From Bryobacterales bacterium (GTDB taxonomy: Bacteria > Acidobacteriota > Terriglobia > Bryobacterales > Bryobacteraceae): a stretch of 64,000 nucleotides of DNA. Every line of letters begins with the position of its first letter. The first letter of the stretch is position 1. The stretch lies in contig JADLDI010000152.1 of assembly GCA_020846745.1 (NCBI GenBank), forward strand, positions 1 to 64,000, given 5' to 3'. A program made the position numbers and the translations under genes. The notes beneath the pieces are model-generated. The model saw nothing but the letters and a program-made list of their open reading frames with translations. It was not told the origin of the DNA and made no database searches. This document shows, in pieces, positions 56,981-64,000 of this stretch.

Positions 56981-58186
56981 ATGGTCTCTGTATCGGTAGT
57001 TATTCCCGTCCGCAATGGCGCCCCCGATCTTCTTCGCTGTCTCCTCAGCATTGCCCATTCGCGCGTAACGCCCTTTGAGTGCATCGTTGTTGATGACGCG
57101 TCCTCAGATACCAGCGCCCAAATAGCCGGCGACTTCGGAGCCACGGTTCTCCGGCTTCGCAAGCAGAGCGGACCTGCCGTGGCCCGTAACCTCGGGGTTC
57201 AGTCGGCCCGCGGCGATGTCGTGTTGTTCATCGATGCCGACGTAAGCCTTCTGCCCGACGCCATCGAGCGCCTGATTGAGCACTTCGCAGCCGATCCCGA
57301 TCTCACCGCCGTATTCGGTTCCTATGCTGATCGTTGCCCGAATCCTGACTTTTTTTCACTGTATAAGAACCTTCAGCACGCATTTGTTCATAGGTCCGCC
57401 TCTGGCGCTGCCTCCACGTTCTGGTCTGGTTGCGGCGCCATCCGCCGCAAACGCTTCCTTGCCTACGGCGGTTTCGACGAAACCTACGGCCGCCCCTGCA
57501 TCGAGGACATCGAACTCGGCACTCGCCTCGCCCGTATCGGCGAGAAAATTCGCGTCGACGGCGCCATCCAGGTCGAACACCGAAAACAGTACAAGTTCCT
57601 TTCAATGGTCCGTAGCGACCTCTTTGACCGCGCCATCCCTTGGACCCAGTTGATCCTCCGCGAAGGCAAGATGCCCAATACCCTGAATGTCGCCAACGGG
57701 CAGCGTACCGCCGCGGCGCTGGTCTGGGTGTTTCTGGCTCTCGTTTCAGGTTCCGCCCTGTTCCACGGCGTTGAGGCGCTGACACCCTGGGCGGCCATGA
57801 TTCTTCTCGCCGTGGCTGCCTGTTTAATCATTCGCCGTGGCCGTAGCGCCAACATCTCCTGGGCAACCGTCGCCCTCTTGCTCGGTCTGGCCGCCGCCTC
57901 TCGGCTTCAGTTGGAGGACTTCGACAAAATCACTCTCGCGGCGGCCGCTGCTCTCTCTGGTGTTCTCTTTATCAACCGCAAGTTCTATCGCTTCCTTGCG
58001 GACCGTGGCGGTTGGGCCCTCGCCATCGCTGCTGTCCCTTTCCACTTGCTCTATTACGTCTACGGCGTTATCGGCTTTGTATTCGGCGCCGTGCTTTATG
58101 TAGTCCATCCGCCCGCCCCGGTCCCTATCGTCACCAGCAAGCTCCGCACTTCCGATTCCGCCACCGAGGTCGGCGCCCTGCGTTAG
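56981..58186 (+). CDS. family 2 glycosyltransferase with C-terminal membrane segments
   Basis: The 401-residue product has a GT-A fold transferase domain in its first about 240 residues: VSVVIPVRNGAPDLLRCLLS, VDDASSD, GPAVARNLGVQSARGDVVLFIDADV (DxD), GGFDETYGRPCIEDIELGTRL (the ED..L acceptor motif). Four or more hydrophobic segments follow. It probably adds a sugar to a lipid-linked glycan or exopolysaccharide at the inner membrane. An upstream region rich in inverted repeats suggests tight control. It ends tail to tail with the GT39 gene, with a four-base overlap of the two ends. Confidence 0.87.
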   Translation: MVSVSVVIPVRNGAPDLLRCLLSIAHSRVTPFECIVVDDASSDTSAQIAGDFGATVLRLRKQSGPAVARNLGVQSARGDVVLFIDADVSLLPDAIERLIEHFAADPDLTAVFGSYADRCPNPDFFSLYKNLQHAFVHRSASGAASTFWSGCGAIRRKRFLAYGGFDETYGRPCIEDIELGTRLARIGEKIRVDGAIQVEHRKQYKFLSMVRSDLFDRAIPWTQLILREGKMPNTLNVANGQRTAAALVWVFLALVSGSALFHGVEALTPWAAMILLAVAACLIIRRGRSANISWATVALLLGLAAASRLQLEDFDKITLAAAAALSGVLFINRKFYRFLADRGGWALAIAAVPFHLLYYVYGVIGFVFGAVLYVVHPPAPVPIVTSKLRTSDSATEVGALR

Positions 58187-59706
58187 TTCGCGGCGCCCAA
58201 CGCCCGGTACAGCGTCACCCTCGGATTCGCTACGCGCACCTTCTCCCACTCACTTCCGTACTTCTCCAGGAACGCCCGCACCGCCTTCAGATCCGGTTGA
58301 TCTTGCCCGCGCACCTCGTCCATCACAATCATCCCCACCGCCCGCTCTTTCATGTATTTCCGCAGTTCCTCCGGAGTCGAGAATTTCATCTTGAAGAACG
58401 ATCCCACCATGTCCGACTCCGACATTACCTTCCCCGCCCGAATCACCGTCCCTTGCGGCCGCCTCGTTTCCAGAATGGCGAACTCCGACGTGAAGTCTCC
58501 TTCCATGTCCCCGTACCCCGTCACAAATACCACCGGGTACTGGTGCGCAAGCCGGGCCGCCTCGCGATAGTCGTTCAGCTTCCGAGGAATCGGCTGATCG
58601 AGTCCCAAGCAGTACCATGCGAACACCGCCAGCGCCATCGCCGCTATTCCCGCCTGCCACACATTGCGTGGAAACCGCGGTGCGCACCAATGCACGGCAT
58701 AGGCTAACGTTACGAGAAACAGCGGTCCCAGCGTCACCAGGTGCCGCGGCTCCCATACCCCGATACTGATCGTCCCCGCAAACGTTCCGATCGTCAATCC
58801 CAGCGAAGCCGCCGCAAACGGCCACTCCCGTACCATCCGAATCGTAGCCAGGTAAGCCGCGCCGGCCACCGGCCACAGCGGTAGCGGAAACAGCTGTCGA
58901 AAGTATCGGAAAAACGCCTTCGCCCGGTAGGGCCGTACTCCAGGACCTCCGTACATCAGCACCTTCTCGTGCTTCGCTCCCGGCACAAACAGGTACCACG
59001 GCAGGCAAATCGCAACCACCATCGCCGCCGGTATCCAAAACGCCGCCCGCCGCATCAGATCCAGCTTCCGCGTCAGCAGCACTCCGGCGACAGGCACTGC
59101 GGCTAACGCCAGTCCCGTCCCCTTCGTCATGATCGCGGCGGTCGTGAATACCCCGAACAGTGCGCTCTGCCACCACTGCTCTTTCTCCAGGTACCGCGCA
59201 TATGCCCGCACGGCGAGAAAGGAAAACAGCACCACTACCAGTTCCGAGTACACTTTCTCGCCCGCCGTCCGCACCGGCGGCAACAACAGCCACAACAACC
59301 CCATCGGTATCGCCGGCCGCGGCGCGAACCGCCTGATCTCAAGCGAGATCAGCAGCGATACAAGCGCCGCCGCAATCGCCATCATCCACAGCGCCGTTAG
59401 TAGCTTCGGCTCGAACAGGAAATACCAGACGCCGTGCAGCACATAGAACATCGGCGGCCAGTGCCCCATCATCACCTTTTGATAATGGTCGTAATACGCC
59501 TCCGCAAAACGCAGCGGATGCTCAAACAGGTGCCCCCGCACGTAGTCGTGCAGCATCAGCCCCGTCATAAAATGGCCCGACTCGTCCTGCCACCCGCTCC
59601 ATCCGCCCGACCAGTCTCCACGTGCCCACTGCAGCGTCAACGCGACCGCAATATAAAGCGCCAGCTCCAGCGCCCGCCCGCCCCAGCTTCGCCATCTTCG
59701 CACCAT
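58183..59706 (-). CDS. GT39/ArnT-like membrane glycosyltransferase
   Basis: The 507-residue protein has about ten hydrophobic segments and a GT-C-type layout: the first periplasmic loop has the DE motif in SGWQDESGHFMTG, followed by YYDHYQKVMMGHWPPMFYVLHGVWYFLFEP. A C-terminal soluble part of about 150 residues (VFVTGYGDMEGDFTSEFAILETRRPQG in part) follows the last membrane segments. GT39-type enzymes transfer sugars from polyprenyl-phosphate donors to lipids or proteins at the periplasmic face. Acceptor and sugar are unknown. Confidence 0.8.
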   Translation of the reverse strand: MVRRWRSWGGRALELALYIAVALTLQWARGDWSGGWSGWQDESGHFMTGLMLHDYVRGHLFEHPLRFAEAYYDHYQKVMMGHWPPMFYVLHGVWYFLFEPKLLTALWMMAIAAALVSLLISLEIRRFAPRPAIPMGLLWLLLPPVRTAGEKVYSELVVVLFSFLAVRAYARYLEKEQWWQSALFGVFTTAAIMTKGTGLALAAVPVAGVLLTRKLDLMRRAAFWIPAAMVVAICLPWYLFVPGAKHEKVLMYGGPGVRPYRAKAFFRYFRQLFPLPLWPVAGAAYLATIRMVREWPFAAASLGLTIGTFAGTISIGVWEPRHLVTLGPLFLVTLAYAVHWCAPRFPRNVWQAGIAAMALAVFAWYCLGLDQPIPRKLNDYREAARLAHQYPVVFVTGYGDMEGDFTSEFAILETRRPQGTVIRAGKVMSESDMVGSFFKMKFSTPEELRKYMKERAVGMIVMDEVRGQDQPDLKAVRAFLEKYGSEWEKVRVANPRVTLYRALGAAN

Positions 59707-59840
59707 ATTTAGGGCGCCTGATTTGGGGCGCCTGCTTGCTCCAATTCCATACTTTGAACTTCGCGGCTTGGTGTATCCAGCTTACCTTGTCCCCTCCCCT
59801 CCTTCTCCGGCAGTCCGATTGCCCCCGCCACGCCAAAGCC

Positions 59841-59858
59841 GTACCATTTAAAAGGTAC
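59841..59858. promoter_or_regulatory. inverted repeat GTACC-ATTTAAAA-GGTAC
   Basis: Five-base perfect arms around an AT-rich centre containing TTTAAA, about 60 bases before the ATG of the secreted protein at 59916. It may be part of its promoter or an operator; support is modest. Confidence 0.3.
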
Positions 59859-59915
59859 TTTCTACATCCGAGACGGTCGCCATTGGGTCGGACGTCCAAA
59901 TCCGGAGGTTTCTTT

Positions 59916-61088
59916 ATGGGTTCTTTCATTCTTCGATTTGCTGCCGGGACACTTGCTTCCATTGCTCTTCTCGCCGGCGCCGACTTTACTTACGAACAGA
60001 AAACCGAAATTACGGGCGGGTCCATGAAACGCATGATGGACATGGCCGCGCGTTTCTCGCGCCAGGCCGCGGGTCCGCAGACCACCACTCATCGCTATAG
60101 CGGCGATAAGATGTCGGTGCAGGCCGCCAACGCCACCACGGTCTACGACCTCGCCGCCGACACCATCACCCAGATCGATCACGGCAAGAAAGAATACTCC
60201 GTGATCGGCTTTGCCGAAATGATGGAACTGACCAAAGCCCTGATGAGCAAGTTCAACCAAGGCCAGGATCAGGGTGTTCAGGTCAACTGGAAAGCCACCG
60301 TCGACCTTACCGGTAAAACCAAGCCCGTCGCCGGCGTAGACACCAAAGAGGCAGTCCTTAAAGTTGAAATGGAAGCCCAGGATGCGTCGAAAGCTAAGTC
60401 CGGCGTCACCAGCATGGACATGGACATGTGGATTGGAGCCATGCCCGGCTATCAGGCCGTTCGCGATTTTCAGCGCAAAATGGCCGCTAAGATGTCCCTG
60501 GCCGCCGGCGTAAACCCCATGATGATGTCCCAAATGGGTTCCGGCGGCATGAACGCCATGATGGAGGCCGGTAAGAAGATCGCCGAACTCGACGGCATCC
60601 CTCTCGAGACCATAATGCGGATGAAAGGAATGATGGGCGTTCCTGGCATGTCCCAGCGCCGTCCGGAAGCCTCCGAACAGCAGCAATCCACCGAAACCGC
60701 CCAGGTCCCCTCCACCGCCGATGTCAAAGACGCCGCTAAGGAACGTGCGGCCGAAGCCGCCGCGGAAAACACCGCCTCCCGCGTTACCCGTGGCCGCTTG
60801 GGCGGACTCGGTGGAAACATGGGCGGAATGCTCGGTGGCCGCCTCGGCCGCGGCAAGAAAAAGGAAGAAGCTCAGCCCGCCCCGCAAGCCCAACCCGAGC
60901 CCGCTCCCGCCGCTGCTCCAGCGCCCGCTCCCGCCGCCAATCCGGCGCCCGCTTCCGGTTCCGACCAACTGGCCATCGAATCGGTTACGACGGTCACGTC
61001 TTTCAACAGCAACCCCGTCGACCCCGCCGCCTTCACCGTTCCCGCTGGTTACAAGCAGGTCGAACACCCGTTGAAGAAGACGAAATAA
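59916..61088 (+). CDS. secreted Met/Gly- and Ala/Pro-rich protein of unknown function
   Basis: The 390-residue product has a signal peptide (MGSFILRFAAGTLASIALLAGADF). The first about 200 residues form one domain reminiscent of DUF4412 (YEQKTEITGGSMKRMMDMAARF, then YSGDKMSVQAANATTVYDLAADTITQIDHGKKEYSV). It then becomes methionine-rich (GVNPMMMSQMGSGGMNAMME), Gly/Arg-rich (RGRLGGLGGNMGGMLGGRLGRG) and Ala/Pro-rich (PAPQAQPEPAPAAAPAPAPA), ending in a short beta-like tail. GGAGG precedes the ATG at 59916, which decides the start although the frame is open further upstream. I do not recognise a function. Confidence 0.7.
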   Translation: MGSFILRFAAGTLASIALLAGADFTYEQKTEITGGSMKRMMDMAARFSRQAAGPQTTTHRYSGDKMSVQAANATTVYDLAADTITQIDHGKKEYSVIGFAEMMELTKALMSKFNQGQDQGVQVNWKATVDLTGKTKPVAGVDTKEAVLKVEMEAQDASKAKSGVTSMDMDMWIGAMPGYQAVRDFQRKMAAKMSLAAGVNPMMMSQMGSGGMNAMMEAGKKIAELDGIPLETIMRMKGMMGVPGMSQRRPEASEQQQSTETAQVPSTADVKDAAKERAAEAAAENTASRVTRGRLGGLGGNMGGMLGGRLGRGKKKEEAQPAPQAQPEPAPAAAPAPAPAANPAPASGSDQLAIESVTTVTSFNSNPVDPAAFTVPAGYKQVEHPLKKTK

Positions 61089-61151
61089 CCTTACAACCCG
61101 ACCGCACAACTGGCCGCCACCGCCGCTAACAATCGCTTCCTCAGCGGTAAA

Positions 61152-62609
61152 TCAGCAGGCGCCTCTCCTCGATATCACCGTCGTGATCGTGCGCGCAATA
61201 ATAAACAGGTCCAGCCAGACCGACCAGTTCCGGACGTAAAACACGTCCAGCGCTACCCGCTCCTCATACGTCGTTTCGTTCCGCCCCGATACCTGCCAAA
61301 GCCCCGTTATCCCGCCCTTCACCCGGCAGTAATGCTTGATGTGGTCTCCATACCGCGGCACCTCGTCATCCACCACCGGCCGCGGACCGACAATGCTCAT
61401 CTCGCCACAAAGCACATTCCACAGTTGCGGAAGCTCATCGAGGCTGCTCTTTCTCAGAAAGTTGCCGATCCACGTTACTCGCGGATCTTCCCGTAACTTG
61501 CGCGTAAGTTCCCATTCCGCCTGCGCGGCGCGATTGTTCGCCAAATAACTCGCCAGCACCGCGTCGGAGTTATTGATCATCGACCGGAACTTCCAGGCCC
61601 GGAAATACTCGCCGTCCCTGCCCACCCGGCGGTGCCCGTAAAACACCGGCCACCCCATTTGGATCAGGATCCCCAAAGCGATCGCACCGAAAACAGGCGC
61701 CAGCACGATCAGTCCAGCAATCGCCAGCGTCAGGTCCAACACATCCTTCAGGAACTGGCGGTGCCGCGCATAAATATGTTGCGAAATCTCCAGCCCGAAC
61801 TGTCCCGCCAGGTTGCGTGGCTCGATCGCAAACCCGAACAGGCCCCCGAGCGGCGGCATCCAGATCACCCGCGTGAAATGTGCGCACCGCCGCTCGATCG
61901 TTTCGATCATGCTTAAGCCCGTCATTCCCGGCATCGCCACCACCGCATACGCCGCTTTGCGTTCGAGCGCCGTCGGTAAATGGTCGTCATGTATTACCGG
62001 CAAACCCTGATACGTGTCCGGAGCCATCGGATCCTCGGTGGCAACGGCCACTGGCACCAGCCCCACACCCGGATGCCGCGTCAGTGCCGACAGCGTGTGC
62101 TGCAAAGCGCCGCCCGATCCGAACACCACTGCCGGAAATCCCCACCACCTGCGCCGTCCGAACACGCGCCGAACGTATGAGCGCAGAAACGGAATGAAAA
62201 AAATCGTCAACAGCACCGCCAGCGCCAGCGTCCAGGTGACGCTGCTCCGGCCGCCGCGCTGAGATACCGTGATGGCTGCCAGTAACACAAACACTACCGC
62301 GCTCGACGTACTTACCTTCCGTATCTCGTCCTGCGTCGGCATTGCAATCACTGAATAGAGCCCCAGCGCCGCATATACCGCCACAAACACCGGAATCGCC
62401 GGCCACAACTGCAAATACCCCGATAACTCCACCGGCCCTGCGATCGACGCTTTTATCAAAACGCTAAGTGCAACCGCCGTCACCAAAGCTACTATGTCTG
62501 TCGCTACGAGAACCCCGATCACCGCGCCCGGTTGACACCCTTGTGTGACTCGAAGCGAAGATTCCAGCCGCGCGCCGGATAGCGGCGCCAGCGAAACTGT
62601 CGGATTCAT
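61152..62609 (-). CDS. wbaP: WbaP-like undecaprenyl-phosphate sugar-phosphate transferase
   Basis: The 485-residue membrane protein begins glycan repeat-unit synthesis by moving a sugar phosphate (galactose-1-P in WbaP) onto undecaprenyl phosphate. It has several N-terminal membrane segments, a middle Rossmann-like part and a C-terminal catalytic bacterial-sugar-transferase domain: YGHRRVGRDGEYFRAWKFRSM, KLREDPRVTWIGNFLRKSSLDELPQLWNVL (catalytic DE), MSIVGPRPVV and GLWQVSGRNETTYEERVALD. The AVLASYLANNRAAQAEWE stretch favours WbaP over simpler PglC types. It overlaps the upstream GT4 gene by four bases. Confidence 0.88.
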   Translation of the reverse strand: MNPTVSLAPLSGARLESSLRVTQGCQPGAVIGVLVATDIVALVTAVALSVLIKASIAGPVELSGYLQLWPAIPVFVAVYAALGLYSVIAMPTQDEIRKVSTSSAVVFVLLAAITVSQRGGRSSVTWTLALAVLLTIFFIPFLRSYVRRVFGRRRWWGFPAVVFGSGGALQHTLSALTRHPGVGLVPVAVATEDPMAPDTYQGLPVIHDDHLPTALERKAAYAVVAMPGMTGLSMIETIERRCAHFTRVIWMPPLGGLFGFAIEPRNLAGQFGLEISQHIYARHRQFLKDVLDLTLAIAGLIVLAPVFGAIALGILIQMGWPVFYGHRRVGRDGEYFRAWKFRSMINNSDAVLASYLANNRAAQAEWELTRKLREDPRVTWIGNFLRKSSLDELPQLWNVLCGEMSIVGPRPVVDDEVPRYGDHIKHYCRVKGGITGLWQVSGRNETTYEERVALDVFYVRNWSVWLDLFIIARTITTVISRRGAC

Positions 62610-63742
62610 GGATGAGTCTCCTGGTAAACAACGGGAACTTGAGCCGTAAGTTGAGGAACTATTTCGCTATACACGAGGATGGTGCGATCGAGCATCAGCT
62701 GGCGTGTGAAATTACGCTCGTAACTGAGGCGGGCGGCGCGGCCAAAGTCCCGCCGGAGTTGCGCGGACCCGGCCAGGATGCTCAGTTTTTGCGCAAACTC
62801 CCGCGGCCGTCCCGCGGGTACTGTAAATCCGGTAACACCGTCTTCCACCGCTTCACTTACTCCGCCGACCGCAGAGGCGATAATCGGCAGCCCGGCGCGC
62901 ATCGCTTCCAGAATCGAGATCGGAAATCCTTCCCAATGCGTCGGAAGCGCGAATATATGGGAACTGGCTAGTAAGTCCGGAATGTCGTGGCGGTCGCCCA
63001 GAAACCGCACATGTTGCGCAACGCCTAACTCACGCGCTAACTCCTCCATTTCCGAACGCAAAGGCCCGCCACCCGCAAACAGCACCTCGGCGCGCCCGTT
63101 CAGTTCCGGCAGCGCCCGCAGCAGCGTCGCGTGATCCTTCTGCCGCACGAATCGCGCCACCATTAGGATCTTCACCGGACCGCTATCCCCCCCAGGGCGC
63201 GCCCGCTCCGGCGAATCCGGAATCCCGTTATGAATCGTGACGATCTTGTTTGCGGGCAGCCCCCGGTCGATCGCCAGTTGCCGGTTCGCTTCCGATACCG
63301 CGATGATCTTGTGGCACACGCGCGCGGCGGCCTTCTCAAGCGGCGTTCCCACCAGTTTCCACATCCGTGCCGTGCCTTCTGCGAAACACCACGTGTGCGC
63401 CGTAAACACGCTCGGAACGCCGCTTAACCAGGCGGCCGCCCGCGCATGGAACCCCGCCTTCGACGTATGCGCATGCACCAGGTCCGGCTTGATCCGCTTA
63501 AACAATCGCACCAGCGCATACACCGCCCGCAAATCCCGTGGCGGATCCATCGGCTGTACCAGCGTCGGCGCCACATGCACATCCACCCCAAGCGCCCCGG
63601 CGGCTTCCGTCAGCGGACCCGTCTCCCCCGTCACCAGATGCAACCGGCACTTCCCGTGAAGCCCCTGCAACAGATCGAGCACGTGGCTCTGTCCGCCCCC
63701 GATCTCCGCCTTCGTAATCACGTAAACGATGCTCGGCTTCAT
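62606..63742 (-). CDS. family 4 glycosyltransferase
   Basis: The product of 378 residues starts at ATG 63742, which overlaps the stop of the upstream gene (ATGA); a frame from 63790 would add an unlikely leader. GT-B fold: N-terminal ITKAEIGGGQSHVLDLLQGL and DLVHAHTSKAGFHARAAAWLSG, then VIAVSEANRQL, VTIHNGIP, VARFVRQKDHATLL, and the donor-binding ALPTHWEGFPISILEAMRAGLPIIAS with the EGFPISILE catalytic glutamates. It probably acts in exopolysaccharide repeat assembly with WbaP. Confidence 0.92.
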   Translation of the reverse strand: MKPSIVYVITKAEIGGGQSHVLDLLQGLHGKCRLHLVTGETGPLTEAAGALGVDVHVAPTLVQPMDPPRDLRAVYALVRLFKRIKPDLVHAHTSKAGFHARAAAWLSGVPSVFTAHTWCFAEGTARMWKLVGTPLEKAAARVCHKIIAVSEANRQLAIDRGLPANKIVTIHNGIPDSPERARPGGDSGPVKILMVARFVRQKDHATLLRALPELNGRAEVLFAGGGPLRSEMEELARELGVAQHVRFLGDRHDIPDLLASSHIFALPTHWEGFPISILEAMRAGLPIIASAVGGVSEAVEDGVTGFTVPAGRPREFAQKLSILAGSAQLRRDFGRAARLSYERNFTRQLMLDRTILVYSEIVPQLTAQVPVVYQETHP

Positions 63743-64000
63743 GCCCACGCCTCCAGCACCTGCGAAGTGGCTGCTGCGCAGCGTTCCCACGAAAACCGCT
63801 CCGCCCGCTCGAGTCCTCGTGCCCGCAACTCGCGCTGCAGGCCGGCCGATCGCGCCAGCCGCAGCACCGCTTCGACAATCGTTTGCGCATCCGCCGGGTC
63901 GAGTCCCAGCGCTGCGTCTCCCACCACCTCCGGTACCGCGCTGTTCATCGAAGTGATCACCGGAGCCCCGGACGCCATCGCCTCTAGCGGCGGCAGCCCG
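63739..64000 (-). CDS. family 4 glycosyltransferase (C-terminal part, runs off the window)
   Basis: Only the last 86 or so codons are visible. They include LPPLEAMASGAPVITSMNSAVPEVVGD, the end of the GT4 donor-binding motif (the E-x7-E region precedes it), then the typical C-terminal helix (RERGLERAERFSWERCA type). The stop overlaps the next GT4 start by four bases. The N-terminal two thirds lie beyond the end of the window. Confidence 0.88.
   Translation of the reverse strand, partial: GLPPLEAMASGAPVITSMNSAVPEVVGDAALGLDPADAQTIVEAVLRLARSAGLQRELRARGLERAERFSWERCAAATSQVLEAWA

Noticed and set aside
59862..61109. 415-codon open frame opposite the secreted protein gene at 59916
   Set aside because: The composition (Gly/His/Phe-rich) mirrors the Met/Ala/Pro-rich coding strand; there is no ribosome site and no domain.

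Overview
The window is about 64 kb of GC-rich bacterial chromosome, most likely from an Acidobacteriota (Bryobacterales/Solibacter-like) genome. I infer this from several traits read in the translations: an Oar-like TonB-dependent receptor with an N-terminal carboxypeptidase-regulatory domain, a DUF1592 (CxxCH cytochrome-like) + DUF1552 (Tat-exported) gene pair, several secreted sialidase-like and beta-helix proteins, and YetA/PcRGLX-type rhamnogalacturonan lyase relatives. No rRNA, tRNA, CRISPR array, insertion sequence or prophage was seen.

Layout. (1) 63-12295, + strand: part of a type VI secretion system (T6SS): hcp, tagJ/impE, tssA, tssE, tssF, tssG, tssH (clpV), vgrG and a DUF6931-like gene. 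The sheath genes tssBC and the membrane complex tssJKLM are not in view. (2) 12297-18073, - strand: DUF1592 protein, DUF1552 protein, ABC-2 exporter (ATPase, permease) and an NTF2-like secreted protein, in one tightly packed run. (3) 18154-34903, both strands: secreted or carbohydrate-related genes: alpha/beta hydrolase, FGE-like protein without the catalytic cysteines, cytoplasmic sialidase-like protein with a sodium:solute symporter, beta-helix protein, YncE-phosphoesterase fusion, GH28 protein, secreted sialidase-like protein, S9 peptidase, exo-rhamnogalacturonan-lyase-like protein and an HpcH/HpaI aldolase. (4) 35087-41180, + strand: DUF481 outer-membrane protein and the housekeeping genes gdhA, mutS and anmK, in a block whose + strand is G-rich although both flanks are C-rich. 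(5) 41361-47761, - strand: a TonB-dependent receptor followed 14 bp later by a large lipoprotein paralogue of the lyase-like protein. (6) 47991-51893: TPR metallopeptidase and class A penicillin-binding protein. (7) 52015-56124: a stress/regulatory island with a tiny lmo0937-type membrane protein, a histidine kinase, a sigma-54 (NtrC-type) response regulator, a receiver-only regulator and Dps. (8) 56198-64000: secreted proteins and exopolysaccharide/glycan genes (GT2, GT39-like, WbaP-like, two GT4).

Two systems stand out. First, four of the five intergenic regions in the 52-55.5 kb island carry a GG-N10-GC sigma-54 promoter core with good flanking matches. They lie upstream of the small membrane protein gene, the kinase gene, the receiver gene and dps, and the island encodes its own sigma-54 activator, so I infer a self-contained sigma-54 stress circuit. 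Second, the GH28 protein, the two PcRGLX-like proteins, the TonB receptor and the KDR-aldolase-like enzyme together look like a dispersed, SusD-free rhamnogalacturonan/pectin utilisation set. Both are inferences from reading the sequence and need database searches or experiments to confirm.
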